Source of the DNA: Bipolaris cookei
Lineage: Eukaryota > Ascomycota > Dothideomycetes > Pleosporales > Pleosporaceae
Direction of reading: 5' to 3'
Length of the DNA: 57,625 nt
Assembly (NCBI GenBank): GCA_002286855.1
Contig: NRSV01000114.1
Coordinates: 1-57,625 of the forward strand
Below are positions 1 to 11,700 of this stretch, piece after piece; position 1 is the stretch's first letter, and the number at the start of each line of letters is the position of its first letter. The translations under genes and the position numbers were made by a program. The notes under the pieces were generated by a model. It was not told the origin of the DNA, did not search any database, and saw nothing but the letters and a program-made list of their open reading frames with translations.

Positions 1-1332
1 TTTACTAAGCTGCGTGATCTTTTCGTCTAAAGAGCTTGTAGAAGACCCAGAACAGTTTCTTACTCTCTATCGAATGAGAGTATTTTGAGCCTCGACTTTT
101 CGCGCGTTGCGTGGTGTCTGCGCCTCCCAGGTAGCTGCCCGTTGTGGTGATTGTTTTGGCGTCTGCACCACCACATCAAGCTTCGATAGCACGGCCTGTG
201 GGTTATGTGGGACTAGACCGGCGCCTCTAAAGCCAGCTTGGATATTCTCCTTCGTGATAGACTGCTCAAAAGCAGTTCTAGAGACAGGTAGGAAGGTCTC
301 CTTGCTAATATAGTTGGTGCGATTGCGTGCCAAGCCCGAGATCACGTCGCCATACTTGCGCTTCAACGGCGAGAAGCAGGCGACGTCAAGAGGCTGCAAC
401 AGGTGAGACGAGTGCGCAGGCATGCAGAGAAGAATAATGTTCTTCTCCTTGCAAAGATCCTGAAAATCGACGGAGCAGTGGCTCTCGTGGCCGTCGATGA
501 CGAGCAGTCGATACCCACCTACAGTATGCCTCTTTGTATGGGTATCAAAGTGCTCTAACCAGGCAAGAGCAAGCTGATTATTCGTCCAGCCATTGGGACT
601 GAATTCAAAGACCCAGTCAGTAGGCAGGTCTTCAAACCAGACGTCGATAAGCACCTTGCCCGTAAAGATAACGAAGGGGGGTAGCCAGCGACCTAACGCG
701 CCTACGCCTTGGATTACAGTAACCCACTGACGGTTGCCTGGCTGTATCCGCTTCTTTTTGCCATACCCTTCTGAGCCTGTGAGAACTAAATGTGATGATA
801 TCTTGCCAATCATGAAGCCAGTTTCGTCAAGGTTATAGATATCGCCGTCTATGATACCCCACTTCTGCTTTGTCGCCTCGACTAGATCGAACCAGAGCTG
901 GATAGCTACTGGATCTTCGCAGGCAGCTCGCTGGTGATCATAAGGACGGCTCCAGCGTGTACGGAGCTTAGGGGTTCGCTTAACAAAGTTATCAACCCAG
1001 TTCTTGCCAACAGGGTCGCTGGCGCGCTCATGCAGGAGTTTATCAGCCATTGCTTGAACGTCAGGCTTTGTAGGCGCAAATCCTCGTGTAGACTCTTCGA
1101 GAATACGCTCTAATATAGCCTCCTCTTCTAGCTTATTCAGGCGCTTTGAATTCGGTTCACAGTCGCGTCGCAAGCGTCTCCCGGCGCGTCGATGCTTAAG
1201 AGTTGATTCAGGAAGATTATATATTCTAGCAGCACGATAACTACTTTGAAAGCGTTGAAAATTAATATCAGAAAGAGCAAGCTGTAGATCTGCTTCAGTA
1301 TAAGTAGATTGGGCGTTGTGTTGTTGAGGCAT
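1..1332 (-). pseudogene. pogo/Fot1-type transposase with premature stop
   Basis: Open frame of 421 codons from ATG 1332. It has an N-terminal psq-type helix-turn-helix (RAARIYNLPESTL..RRAG), then a CENP-B/Tc5-type DNA-binding region (KLEEEAI..WVDNFVKRTP), then the DDE nuclease core. The three core motifs are NLDETGF (first Asp), LLVIDGHESH (second Asp) and SHLLQPLDVACF (third Asp). A TAG at 67-69 stops the frame, but the same frame continues to position 1 with residues resembling the RDRIRKHQGSSPS region of the related transposase at 47269-48915. The stop is therefore best read as a nonsense mutation in a longer protein whose C-terminal tail is off the window. Confidence 0.8.
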
Positions 1333-1392
1333 CTTGCGTTTTCGTCTGAACGTTGACGCGCTGGTGGGGATACGCTCGCTTGTGAACCACGT
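1..1392 (-). mobile_element. pogo/Fot1-type DNA transposon, truncated by window edge
   Basis: The 5' end of a cut-and-paste element. Its terminal inverted repeat lies at about 1347-1392 and, read on the minus strand, begins ACGTGGTTCACAAGCGAGC. It abuts a TA dinucleotide at 1393-1394, as expected for TA-targeting Tc1/mariner-pogo elements. The transposase pseudogene starts 60 bp inside this end. The other end lies beyond position 1, so its terminal repeat cannot be checked. Confidence 0.8.
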
Positions 1393-1394
1393 TA

Positions 1395-2630
1395 TTATTG
1401 AACGACTACTTAACCACGCTAGTTCTCATACTGATTTTCGTACGCCAGTAATCTAGCAGCACGCATTGACGCCCATACACGCTGTAATTGTTCATGTACT
1501 GGCTTGTAAGCTTGGAAATGCTGCTTTTTTTTCCAGTAGGCATCCTCTTCATCTTTGAATATTCGTACATCAACGCGTACATCTCATCTTCGAGTTTATT
1601 TTGCACCATCTTATGTGCTGAATGGGAGTAGATAACTTCCATTGATGATTTGAGAATCGTACGGGTGCATTGTTGCCGTGATCGACGCTGCCTACGCTTT
1701 GTTGCTGCTTCATTAGCCTTCTCAAGGCTAACTATCCGATCACGCATTAGCTCAGCCGAGAGCATCATTACCCACTCACGACCACCTGGCTCAACTGCCT
1801 TTGGCCGGCCTCTCCTTTCTGACGCTGTAACGATAAGCTGAGTCGTAATCTTTCCCATCATAAAGCCAGCTTTATCAAAGTTGTAGACGTCCTCGTCGCA
1901 GATGCCGTACTTGGCCTTTGTCTGCTCTACAAGCTCAAACCAGCTCGTAATTAGGACTGGATCTTCGCATAGAGCTCTCTTTCTATCGTAAGCGCGATTA
2001 AAACGCGTCGTAAGACTGTCTGTACGCTTAATAAAGTTGGCTGGCCACTTCTGCCCAACCTGGCCAGCGCCGTGCGCAGCTAGGAGTCTATCGGTCATAT
2101 CACGCACAGCTGCGTAGGTAGGCGGAAATCCACATAGATCTAGATCAAGTATATGATTAACTATCAGCTCCTCTTCTAGCTTGGTAAGCTTCTTTGAGTT
2201 AGGCTGGCAATCGCGTCGGGCAGGTATACCAGCGCGTCGATGGCGGAGCATTGTTTCGGCTACGTTGTAGACTGCTGCAGCAGAACGATTACTTTGAATT
2301 TGCTTATTTGTAATAGAAGATACAGCAAGCTGAATATCTGCTTCATTTGAAACTAACAGAGGAGCGCTACGTTGAGCTATGATGCTGTCAGATTTGATGG
2401 GTTTTTTAATTATGGGGGTTCAAAAAGTTAATTGTATTGAGGTAGCTACACGGAGCGATTATATGCACAACGAAGATGAGTAAGCAGATGACCAAGAGTC
2501 ACGTGATAATGCGGTTCACCGTAAATCGTCAAAACTGCGGTACCAGGCTGACACCTACTTCTGACAGATGCGTTCAGATTGAAGAGGTGAGCAAAATTGG
2601 TGGGGTGCGCCGCTCGCTTGCCACTTACGT
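1395..2630 (-). mobile_element. pogo/Fot1-type element, internally deleted
   Basis: The right end (2595-2630) carries a terminal repeat of the same family as the copies at 54076 and 46682 (read inward: ACGTAAGTGGCAAGCGAGCG, then GCGCACCCCACCAA) and abuts TA at 2631-2632. The left end is not resolved: sequence left of about 1650 does not resemble the family C-terminus and may come from another insertion. It sits directly beside the element ending at 1392, so the two form a cluster. Confidence 0.65.
1406..2390 (-). pseudogene. pogo-type transposase remnant lacking most of the DDE core
   Basis: The frame is open from about 2390 to 1406 on the minus strand; the first ATG is at 2251 and no ATG is visible for the true N-terminus. 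It contains the psq HTH (NRSAAAVYNVAETMLRHRRAG), the CENP-B-like region (KLEEELIVNHILDLD..WPANFIKRTDSL) and the start of the nuclease core. The first Asp motif reads YNFDKAGFMMG, so the usual Glu after Asp is Lys. After GREWV the protein jumps to MMLSAELMRDRIVSLEKANEA, which in the longer copy at 46682-50485 lies near the C-terminus. The second and third catalytic Asp motifs are thus missing by internal deletion. The last about 85 residues are of unknown origin. It cannot encode an active transposase. Confidence 0.75.
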
Positions 2631-2632
2631 TA

Positions 2633-4957
2633 ATTAAAACAGTAGTGATACAATGATGATCTGGTGGAGCTGCTGAGCTGCTGGGCTAAGTGCAGGACAT
2701 CCACTAAGGCGCTAATATGCCCCATCGGTAGATCATGTGTCAGTGCCATAATAAATGATTCTTCTATAATCATGCAATGTTTAGAAATTTAAGGCAGAGA
2801 TGCAAGATTGTGTAGCAGAGCAGGATATCCTTGTAAATGAGGAAGATGACATGTTGCGTAAGAGCGAACTTTGTCGTTCGTCTTACTGTCGAGGCACACG
2901 AGAAGGGAGTTGAAAGGGGTCTCAGAAATTTTTAATGAGTTATAAAAGTATATTAAATTGCTGGGAGTTAGGATCCCGTTCATTCAGAATCATTCGAACC
3001 ATCTAACACCAAGTCTAAACATGCGTGCCGCAACTCATCCATATGTCCCTTCAAGTTAACAACTGTCAGCGTAAAACTGTCCGTTCCTTGCCTTGCATGA
3101 GGCGCCTATTGTAGGTCTTGAACTTTCCTTTAAGTCCAAAAAGTTAGCCACTGCACATTACTATCGACTAGCTGGATGTTGGAGTCCGATAACTTACCGG
3201 ACACGGCCAAGAGCTATCGATGTAATGACACTCAGGCCTCAGGCGACCTTGTATAATTGTGCCCTGAGTGTATATTAGTATTATGTACCCTGAATTTGCA
3301 TATTAAACTGAATAGCACCATACCGTCCAAACTGAGTCATCGGCGAGGGAGAGAGAAGTGAGAGATGCGAAGGCGGTGAGAAACACGAGCTTCATTTTCG
3401 GCTTTCTTTTTGTACTAAAAGGCTGAAAGGTGAGCCTCTCAATGAATGTAGTAATGAGTTAATGCAAATGTTGCTAGCTTGCAGGGTTTTGTGAAAGGAA
3501 ATAATATAGGAGACGGTAAGACGAGTTAAATACAAAAACAAGAATGGCACCGAATCTTGTTCTTGCTACGTAATCATTCCGAGTGATAAACGTTTAATTT
3601 TGGTTTATGGAGCTTTTTGTCAGACGATTTTGCGAATTTTATTTTGGCTTTCCGTATTACTCAAACTCCTATAGGTTCCTATTGGTTGATAGCCTCGCGA
3701 GCTACGTAGCTAGTAATCTCACTAAGCTGCCGTATTACAGCTTAGTTTAAAGTAACGATTGACAGGAGTGACGCAAGTTGGTCGTAGCTGTAGTGTGGTT
3801 ATAGCTGCAAAACATACGATCAGCGAGAGAACGGACACGTGGTAGATAACAGTCCTAGCAAGAGCTATCAATCACTTAGTAGTTAACCAATTTCCATCCC
3901 TGGCTCATGGGATGTATCCCGAGACGGGCAATTTTACACTTCAGAGCTTTAGATTTGTACTTCAGCGATTTTGAAAAACTTTAGTTGACCAGTAGACGCA
4001 GTGTTTGGTGGGGACTAGGGCCGGCGTTAAGGATCCTTTACTAATGCTGGAAAAGAGAGTTCCCCCGCTTTCGCGGCCCCTTCTCCATCCATCCGTGGGC
4101 ATTTTCAACTTTTCTTCACCCGCAACCACTCCATCAGCTTCTGCATTTCCTTCGTCATATCGCAATCAGATCCTTCGCAATTTTAACATTCTTCTCTCAT
4201 ACAATCTCGGTCTCTGCCATTCGTCCAAACCTCGATACGCACTTTTCTCAGACCTCGTAATATATGCATAGGTAAACAGTCCTCCACCCTCTTCGCCACC
4301 CAGCTTTCACCTTCGACCATGTGTCTCACCATCCATATTACGAACTTGATTGTTCTAAATGTACGGATTTGCCCTAGTCAAATTGGGCCAGCCATGGGTC
4401 GAACGCGTTCTAAGAATCGAATCAAACGTGTTGCACCTGAAAAGAAACAATCGAACTTCGCTGGACGAGACCTCCATTGAATTTGATATCCGTCTGAGAT
4501 AGTGTCTGGGAGTTTCTTCACCCTCTCTGCGATGATATGTGCGTGGTTTGTTTGCCAAGATGGAGATGCTCGGAGTATCATACAAGACCGATTGATTGCT
4601 CGCACAAAAATGTCCGCGTTTTGAACCATTGCAGAGGGACACTTCAAATCTGTTTGTCAATCGAGGTCAACCAAAAAAAAGTTGCATTGTTTCTTGTCTT
4701 GCAGGTCTTTTCACATCTCCTGATAACGTTGCAAATTTTGCACTTATTCTAGACGCTACCATCATGATAAACACATCTGTCGTCCGGTTTTACATGGCAT
4801 GTCGTGGGCATCGTCCAATGAGGACTAAACCTCCCGCAGAGTGAGCCAATCAGTAGGCTCATAGCCGCGGACATGTGCGGCCGACCAAAGTCCGCTAGAT
4901 GCGAACAATCACCTCATCCGGTCTTAGTGTCTCTGTTCACCTCTTAAATTTGGATAC
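2633..4957. other. intergenic, no supported gene
   Basis: About 2.3 kb. Open frames here are at most about 100 codons, occur on both strands in overlapping frames and show no recognisable domain, and no pair joins through plausible introns. The stretch lies between transposon relics and may contain decayed mobile DNA, but I could not identify it. Confidence 0.6.
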
Positions 4958-5198
4958 TGTCCGAACCTAAATCAGGCACTGAGGGAGTGATCGCGTGACT
5001 GGTTCCCCACGGATACTTGTGCACGGACCCAGGAGTACATCAACCCTTTTTCCTTTGAACGTAGAACAGAGATAGCAATGAACGATAGTTACTTGCCACC
5101 CCCACTTACCCGCACGCTGTGTACACCGTGCAACTAGCTGTACTGACTTAGACATTTTGCTAACACCAAGTGCTGGCTAGCCAAGAGTCCATTCAACA
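4958..5198 (-). mobile_element. solo LTR (241 bp) with 5-bp target-site duplication
   Basis: The sequence begins TGTCCGAACC and ends CCATTCAACA. Read on the minus strand it is TGTTGAATGG..GGTTCGGACA, with the TG..CA ends of LTR retrotransposons. It is flanked by a perfect direct repeat GATAC (4953-4957 and 5199-5203). It is nearly identical, in opposite orientation, to 52435-52679, which has its own different 5-bp duplication. No gag/pol lies beside it, so it is a solo LTR left by LTR-LTR recombination. The 62-codon frame inside (minus, 4967-5155) is shared with the other copy but is probably not a gene. Confidence 0.88.
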
Positions 5199-5203
5199 GA
5201 TAC

Positions 5204-5650
5204 TTTTGTTTCTGTACCGTAGATGGTGTTTTGTGTGGGAGTGCTGAGATTTGTGAGTGATCAACATCCCCAGGTGATCAACATCCCGGTCAGCTAGCTC
5301 AATGAAGTAGTAACAAAGCGTAGACAGCGTAAGAAGAAGCGGATACAGAAGCAAGGAGTGTTAACAAAGGGAGCTGAATAGGATCTACTCTCACAGCGTG
5401 AGGCTGATTAGCAGATTGCTCGTGAAGATCGTCAAGGAAGAGAGCGATCAGGTGTCAGCCGCCAGGCTCTTGCGCGCTGTAGTAGGTGTAGGGAGACTTG
5501 TCATAACTCACATACATGCAAGAGAGATACTTTAGATAGTATTTAATCTACCATCTTAATATATAATAAAGTAATTAGTTCGTGGTGGAGCTACGCACTT
5601 ATAGAGGTGTGCAAGTTTGGTGGGGTGCGGCGCTCGCCCGTGGGATACGT
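5204..5650 (+). mobile_element. 3' relic of pogo-type element
   Basis: Degenerate C-terminal coding part of the same family as the copy at 46682-50485. Its translation runs KRRQRKKKRIQKQGVL, then QREAD, then RSGVSRQALARCSRCRETCHNS, then TCKRDTL, interrupted by stops. In the zinc knuckle the Gly before His has become Cys. It ends with the terminal repeat TTTGGTGGGGTGCGGCGCTC at about 5614-5633 and TA at 5651-5652. The left part is cut off at or near the solo LTR. A 14-bp direct repeat (GTGATCAACATCCC) occurs twice near 5258-5287. Confidence 0.7.
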
Positions 5651-5652
5651 TA

Positions 5653-6019
5653 ACGTACCTCACGGGCGAGTTGTCCACACAGGCGAGTTGCCCACTTTTG
5701 TCAAGCCCCCACCAAAACCACCACATTATCGCTCACAATTACGTCCTCCTCAAACTTAGTTAATTTACTTGAATTAGGTGTACAATCTCCGCGTGAAGGT
5801 CGTCCTGCGCGTCGATTGCATAGTGTCTTACGACAGACGTTATAGATAGCTGCAGCGCGTCGTAAAGAGAGAGTTGCGTCTTGTTTAAGAACTTGAAGGG
5901 CAAGCTGTATCTGACGTTCAGCAGAGGGCTCTAGATGATCTTGTTGTTGCGACATTGGGGTAGAGTAGGTGTTTTGGTGGGGGCTTGGCAAAAGTGGGCA
6001 ACTCGCCCGTGAGGTACGT
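5653..6019 (-). mobile_element. MITE-like deletion derivative of a pogo-type transposon (367 bp)
   Basis: Both ends read inward as ACGTACCTCACGGGCGAGTTG followed by matching CCCACTTTTG..AAGCCCCCACCAAAAC, an inverted repeat of over 50 bp. The left copy holds an extra 17-bp unit (5674-5690) that the right copy lacks. Left flank is TA (5651-5652); right flank is TG (6020-6021), consistent with a TA duplication that has since mutated. Inside, on the minus strand (5701-5991), lies only the N-terminal 96 codons of a transposase: psq HTH (LRRAAAIYNVCRKTLCNRRAG) and the start of the CENP-B-like domain, ending in the repeat. It inserted exactly at the TA that borders the relic to its left. Confidence 0.85.
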
Positions 6020-6711
6020 TGTACGAAATGGCTTTTTGGCTGGCACGAGAACAGTTGTTAAAATGACACATGTTTGCCTAAGTATTTCAAGAAAGGGCCA
6101 TCAACATTTGCCTCGCAATACTTCGGTCTTCAAATTTATTGTGCAGGAACATAGGATATGACTCTCTGGTCAAAGGCGTAGATGGTTGTTAATTATATGT
6201 CTGCTTGCCGAGTGCATGGGTGTTGGATCGGTGTAATAGTAAATGCCGCCTTTGAGAAGCGATCGTCAATGCGGCGTCTCATGTCGCTCTTGCGCAAGTA
6301 GCTGCATTTCCTGAATCGCAGTTCCAGAAATATCATCTCATATCGCTCATCTCGTTCATCTAAAAATGAAGGCTGAGCGATGGAGAGTACTGAATCCCCT
6401 CTAATGCTAGCGTAATCACGGCTACGCTATGCTCTCGCGACACCTGGATGCGCGCCGAGAACTGCCAATTAGTACCAAGCAGTTTCACAGCCCCGACAAC
6501 ACCCCGAATCTGACACGGCCTGCCCACTGCGCAAATCTCACTGCGATGGCTCGGCCTTGCTTTTCTTGCTAACACACCAAAGCAGATACCTCATAGGAAT
6601 GCTGGCATTGCCTTTTGTAACTATCTACGCGTCAACTGCCCTCAGCGCATGCTTCCGTCTTACGTCTTCCGCCAGCCGCTCCCTATCGTCGGACGCGAAT
6701 AAGCCCTCGAG
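6020..6711. other. intergenic, upstream of the MFS gene
   Basis: About 690 bp with no supported gene. The short open frames at 6360-6575 and 6660-6905 (minus) lack domains and the second overlaps the MFS start antisense. The stretch probably holds the MFS promoter; I see no clear TATA box. Confidence 0.5.
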
Positions 6712-8366
6712 ATGGCTGTAAAACCAGACTCACCAAGGGAATCAAACGAGGAAGAAGAGGCTTTCTTACCGCCCATTGATGCCCCAGACGCGCTGCAACC
6801 CACCACAGGAGAGAAGCCATGGCTCCTCCTTGTAGGCCTCATCTTCGCTCTCATCACCTTCATCGACATTGGCGCATACCTTGCCGACCCGCCCATGACG
6901 CGCATCTTCGAAGCGAATCTATGCTACAAGCACTACTTCGAGCAGGACCCCTCGGTGATAGGAGGGGACGGAACGATACCGGAGGAGCTGTGCAAGGTGG
7001 ACATAGTGCAGCAGCGACTGGCAAGCATCTTCGGATGGCAGGAGATGTTCAACGCGCTCCCCGGTCTTTTATTGGCAGTTCCCTTTGGAACACTGGCTGA
7101 TCGGGTAGGCAGAAAATGGATCTTTGCTGCGAGTCTGGTCGGCATTGTGTTTAGCTTTGCTTGGACTCTGCTGATATGTAAGTGCGCGCGTCAGAAAAGG
7201 AGGTTGGAATTTGTGTTGACATGTATTCAGGTTATTTCAAATCTTTGCCCCTCCAGCTAACATGGTTCTCGAGTGCCTTCATGGTCATTGGTGGTGGTGC
7301 GTTTGTCGCCATGGCTATTGGGCTGACCATGATTTCCGATATCGCACCACCGGAAAAGCGTACAACCATTTTCTTATACTTGACGGCATGTATTCTGGTT
7401 GCAGAAATGGCGGCACCCATAATGGCCGCGCGACTGATGGAATATGGAGATTGGCTGCCGCTTCTGCTCGCTCTGGTGTTTCAGATTGTTGGCCTCATCG
7501 TGTCGCTCTTTATTCCGGAGACCTTGCATTTGCGCAATCTTGAGGAACCGAAAAACGTCGAGACGCAATCCATCGAGTTGCAGCCGGTGACGAGTCATTT
7601 CTCGGTTCGCTCGCAATTGCGTAACTTCCGGGCTACAGTCCAATTTTTAAGCGGCGACTGGACTCTCGCTACGGTCGTCTTTACCTTTCTTGCAAACAGA
7701 CTGGGCAGACAGTCCATTGCGCTCTTAGTGCGCTATGCTTCCAAGCGCTACAGCTGGGAGATCAAGAAAGCAGCATATTTGCTATCATTCCGAGCAGCTG
7801 CTAACCTCGTGTCAATCAGCGTTATCCTTCCACTCATCAACTTTGTACTGTTGAAGAAGTTGCATTTCCCAACACCCCGCGCTGATATATGGATTGCGTG
7901 TGGATCCATTGCCCTCACCACGTTTTCTTTCTTCGCCATGGGCGTCTCTGCATATCCTGCTCTATTGATCTTTGGTCTTCTTGTATACAACATGGGTTCG
8001 GGCTACAATGCCGCTATGCGCTCCATCTCTATTCATGTGGTCGGCGGGCAGTCAAGCCCCGACATAGGTAAGCTCATGAGTACAATTGCCATGGCCGAGA
8101 GCTTCGGCTCTATGATTGGTGGGCCCTTGCTCAACGAACTGTTTCAGTTGGGCATAGGGTTCGGCGACGCATGGCTGGGACTGCCCTTTTTAGGTTCTGC
8201 GGTTATCTTCCTCTTCATGACATTTGTAACTTTCTCCATCAATGTAATCGATAAGAAATCCGCTTATGCAGAGCTAAATAGCGAGGATGAGGATAGTTTC
8301 CATGATGAGGGGAGAAGCTCCTTGTCAGTACGCGAGGGCGCAACTGAGCGCAGAGAGATGACATAA
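6712..8366 (+). CDS. MFS transporter, 533 residues
   Basis: Two exons, 6712-7177 and 7231-8366, with a 53-bp intron (GTAAGT..TTCAG). The splice joins WTLLIC to YFKSLPLQL in frame. The product is a major facilitator superfamily permease of the plasma or an internal membrane, with 11-12 hydrophobic segments. The N-terminus is acidic and cytosolic. The signature GTLADRVGRKW (motif A) lies after the second membrane segment, and PETL ends the N-terminal half at about residue 270. The large loop between segments 1 and 2 holds several Cys (ANLCYKHY..EELCKVD), common in fungal DHA1-like permeases of unknown substrate. The C-terminus is hydrophilic and acidic. It lies 400 bp upstream of the next gene on the same strand. 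Substrate is unknown; co-function with the NRPS 16 kb away is possible but unsupported. Confidence 0.88.
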
Positions 8367-8764
8367 AAGATGCGTTTGAATTTATCATTGATTTCGAGTT
8401 TCGCTTTGTCTTATATTCTTTGTCGTGATGCTGAGAGAATCTTTCTGGAAGCGACCAACTCTGAAAGCGTAGGTGCGATCACGTCTCTGAATAGACAATT
8501 CTTTCTGTTTGCGCTATATGTTTCCTACTGTCTTGAACGATACAAACATAGCAAGCACAGGGTAGCCACCACCAGACATGGTTCAACGCACATCCATCTC
8601 ACCGTGTCATTGACCACAGCATCCTAAACCACGTACACCAACGGTGCTTCATTACCGCTCTTTACACTGCATATTGACAACACGTCCTTAGCACTGATTC
8701 AATAGGTCGGATCACTCTCTTATCTCCTTCACTCAGCGATTGATAGATTTACCTCGTCATTACA

Positions 8765-11700
8765 ATGATTTCCCGTGCCAGCAGCGACGTTGAAGCTCGT
8801 CTCCGCCGTTCCAAGTCCGCCTCGATCGTCCACAAGCGTTCCACCTCCACGGCTGAGCCCATAGATATGGAGGCCGTCAGACAGCAGGCATTGGCTGCTG
8901 CTACAGCCGCATATGCACGGGCACATGCTCAAGATGCGACCGGATGTACCACCAGACCGAGCTTTGATCTGACGAGATCTAAGAGTAACGCCAACCGCAA
9001 ATCATTCATGTCCCAAGGCAACCATTTCCCCCTTTGTGGTTCCAGCTTTCGATCGATGCAAGCACCAAAAGTTGAACAGAGTAGAGGCAGTGAACTGCAG
9101 TCACAATCCTTGATATCAATTACTGGGCAGACCAAAGGAAAGCTCTCAAATTTGTATCCGACGCCAAATATCGGTGGATCAGCATCGGTACCACGCCAGT
9201 TACCAGCGCAGCCTTCAAGGACCTCTAGTGAGAAAGCCAGACCTTGCTCTCGGCAGAAAATGTTTCGACCAAGCACTGCGTCCTCGGTGACTTCGCAACA
9301 GATCAGAAAGGCACGCTCCATGTACTACGCAAGCATTGTCCAGACAGGATCGCCTATAGGAAGACCACCAGCGGAATACTTGAACACACCAATGTCGTTC
9401 AATGAAACTTCAGTGTCAGAGCCTCCGTTCTCGCGTCCACAAGCTCGGACGGTTCGGAGTTCACCTTTGGCAAAGCCGCGCATACCAGTCACTGTCGCGC
9501 CTGGCGTGACGCTTGACGAGGCGCGGGACGAATACCTATATGAATTTCAAAAAAAGTCAGTCAAACACAAACCGTATGTATTCCTGGCGCCATTCAAGAA
9601 AAGGCAAGAGAAAAGCAAGGACAGTGTAGAGAACATACCAGAAACGCGTTCCCTCTCCCAGTCAAGGGGGCAGACGACCAACGAACCAACGAATGACAAC
9701 ACCCTCAATGGTTTCCTGCCACCACAAGAGGTGAAAGAGAAACGCTCCTTTTCTGGCTCAATAAAAAACAGAATTAGGAAAGTTTTCCGACGGACTTCAA
9801 CTAAGCGGAATGACCTTCCTGTGCAACAGATCGAAGCCAGCCGCGACTACTTTGATACCTGCCACTTCAGCCCTCCAAGCGTTGAGAACACAAATTCCAT
9901 ACCATGCCCAGACGAGGCAATACTACAGCGTATGCGTGACCGCACTTCCTCACTTGACAGCGCTCGTTCTAATCACCTCCGAGCTAGAAATCGAAGCAAC
10001 AGTACTGGCAGTGGGCGCAGTGCTCGAAGTCTGCACAGTGAAGCCAATGCTCCGCAGGTGCCATCGTCCCAAGCGACGAGCTGGGGAACAACTTCAACTG
10101 GCGGTACGCCGACGCAACGTACCATCAAACGAATGACGGTCATTCATGAGTCCAGGGACAGCATCGGGAGTGAAGCAGAACGCGCCAATTCCTCGATAGC
10201 GCCAAAGAGAAAATCATTGTCTCTTCCACCACTCTCGTCCTTTCGCGAGCCCATGCCTATGGAAACTCTTCCTGAAGAGAAACCAACTCCTATTGACCCA
10301 AAAAGAGTCTTTTCTGCTTTGATGAGAGAGATTGGATTGACAAAACCGTCTCATGAATCACCAATACCCGCCAGGCATTTATCAGGCGCGGAAAATGATG
10401 CACTTGAGTCGAACACTGCGAAGAACCAGTTTCAGACACGAAATCTGCATTCTTCTGGAAGTTGCAGTATCCATCCAAGCATTGATGTTGACAGGCGACC
10501 ACAGTCCCGACGATCTCCATTGGCTCACAGTGTCCGGAGCAAAACTAGTACGATCAGATCACTTGGAAAGGCGATAAGATCGACCATCCGCGCTGTGACA
10601 CCAGCTGGACAACATCTTTTATCAAAGGCTGAAGACGCAAATCTTGTGCCAAATGCTGAAGGTATCTACGAGAATGATGTCGCTCTTCAATCGGCCACTA
10701 TTCTTGAATGCGAAGACAGTCAAGAGGATGACAGTGCCGTGCAATGGCCACATAAGATCAATACAGCCATCCCATCTGCCTCACAGATTGAGAGCAGCGT
10801 GGAGAAAACCAGAGACCGTTGGAGAGCTCAACTTGGAGAGGCTGGAAATTTTCAATTTCCACACGAGACGGATAAGATATACGATGTTGCAACGGCTGTT
10901 GTCCAACCTCAAAAAATCCCAGATGCCAGCGCCGAGCAGATTAAGAAAGCAGAGGGTCACAACCACACCATCGTCAATCAAAGGCCACGACAGCCACGAG
11001 TAACACCGAAAGCCATCGCCTCACCACAGCCGAAGGTTATGATGACGCCAATGTCTCCTAGCATCTACTCTCGAAATACAGATGGTATCAGCATCAATCC
11101 GGACGACAGCGTCATGTCTTTCGATGGCCCCGGCGAACTAGTGCAGCCCTACAACGCTGGCTCAGCTGTCATTCTCACGTCTCAGTCTGTGAGAAGCTAT
11201 GTGGTAGGCACTCCATCGCCAAAACTTCAAGCAGCGGCTCATACGAGTCGCGACTGGAGGGCTTGGTTGTCACATGAGATTTCGTGCATGGAGTTAAGTA
11301 GTCAGGAGAGTCGCTTCATCACTGAACAACACAACAAACTTTCAGAAAAAGGATCCCTGGACTCTACGCATACGCAAAACAAATATATAAATGACGCAAA
11401 ATCGAATACAAACACGAATGATAACATATCACGTGAACTTGAATACCCGAACAAACCGCTCCGAGACAGTGTGGGTGATGATACTGGCATGAACACTACG
11501 AATCCTCAAGACTACAGTACTTTCCCCAAAACTTCGAATTTCGATGATCTTCGGAACATTTTTGACATGGGAATCACCACAAATAGTCAAGTCGACCAAA
11601 AACGAATATCTCAACCAGCCTCTTTAGTGATCAAGCCGTACCCAGTTTCAACGTCTGAGAGTCATGCATCATATCCCACAGATTTTGAGGCACCCAGGCA

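Noticed and set aside
4355..4844. Several 70-100-codon frames on both strands
   Set aside because: Mutually overlapping in different frames and without recognisable features; likely chance.
4967..5155. A 62-codon frame conserved with 52480-52665
   Set aside because: Conservation is explained by both lying inside copies of the same solo LTR.
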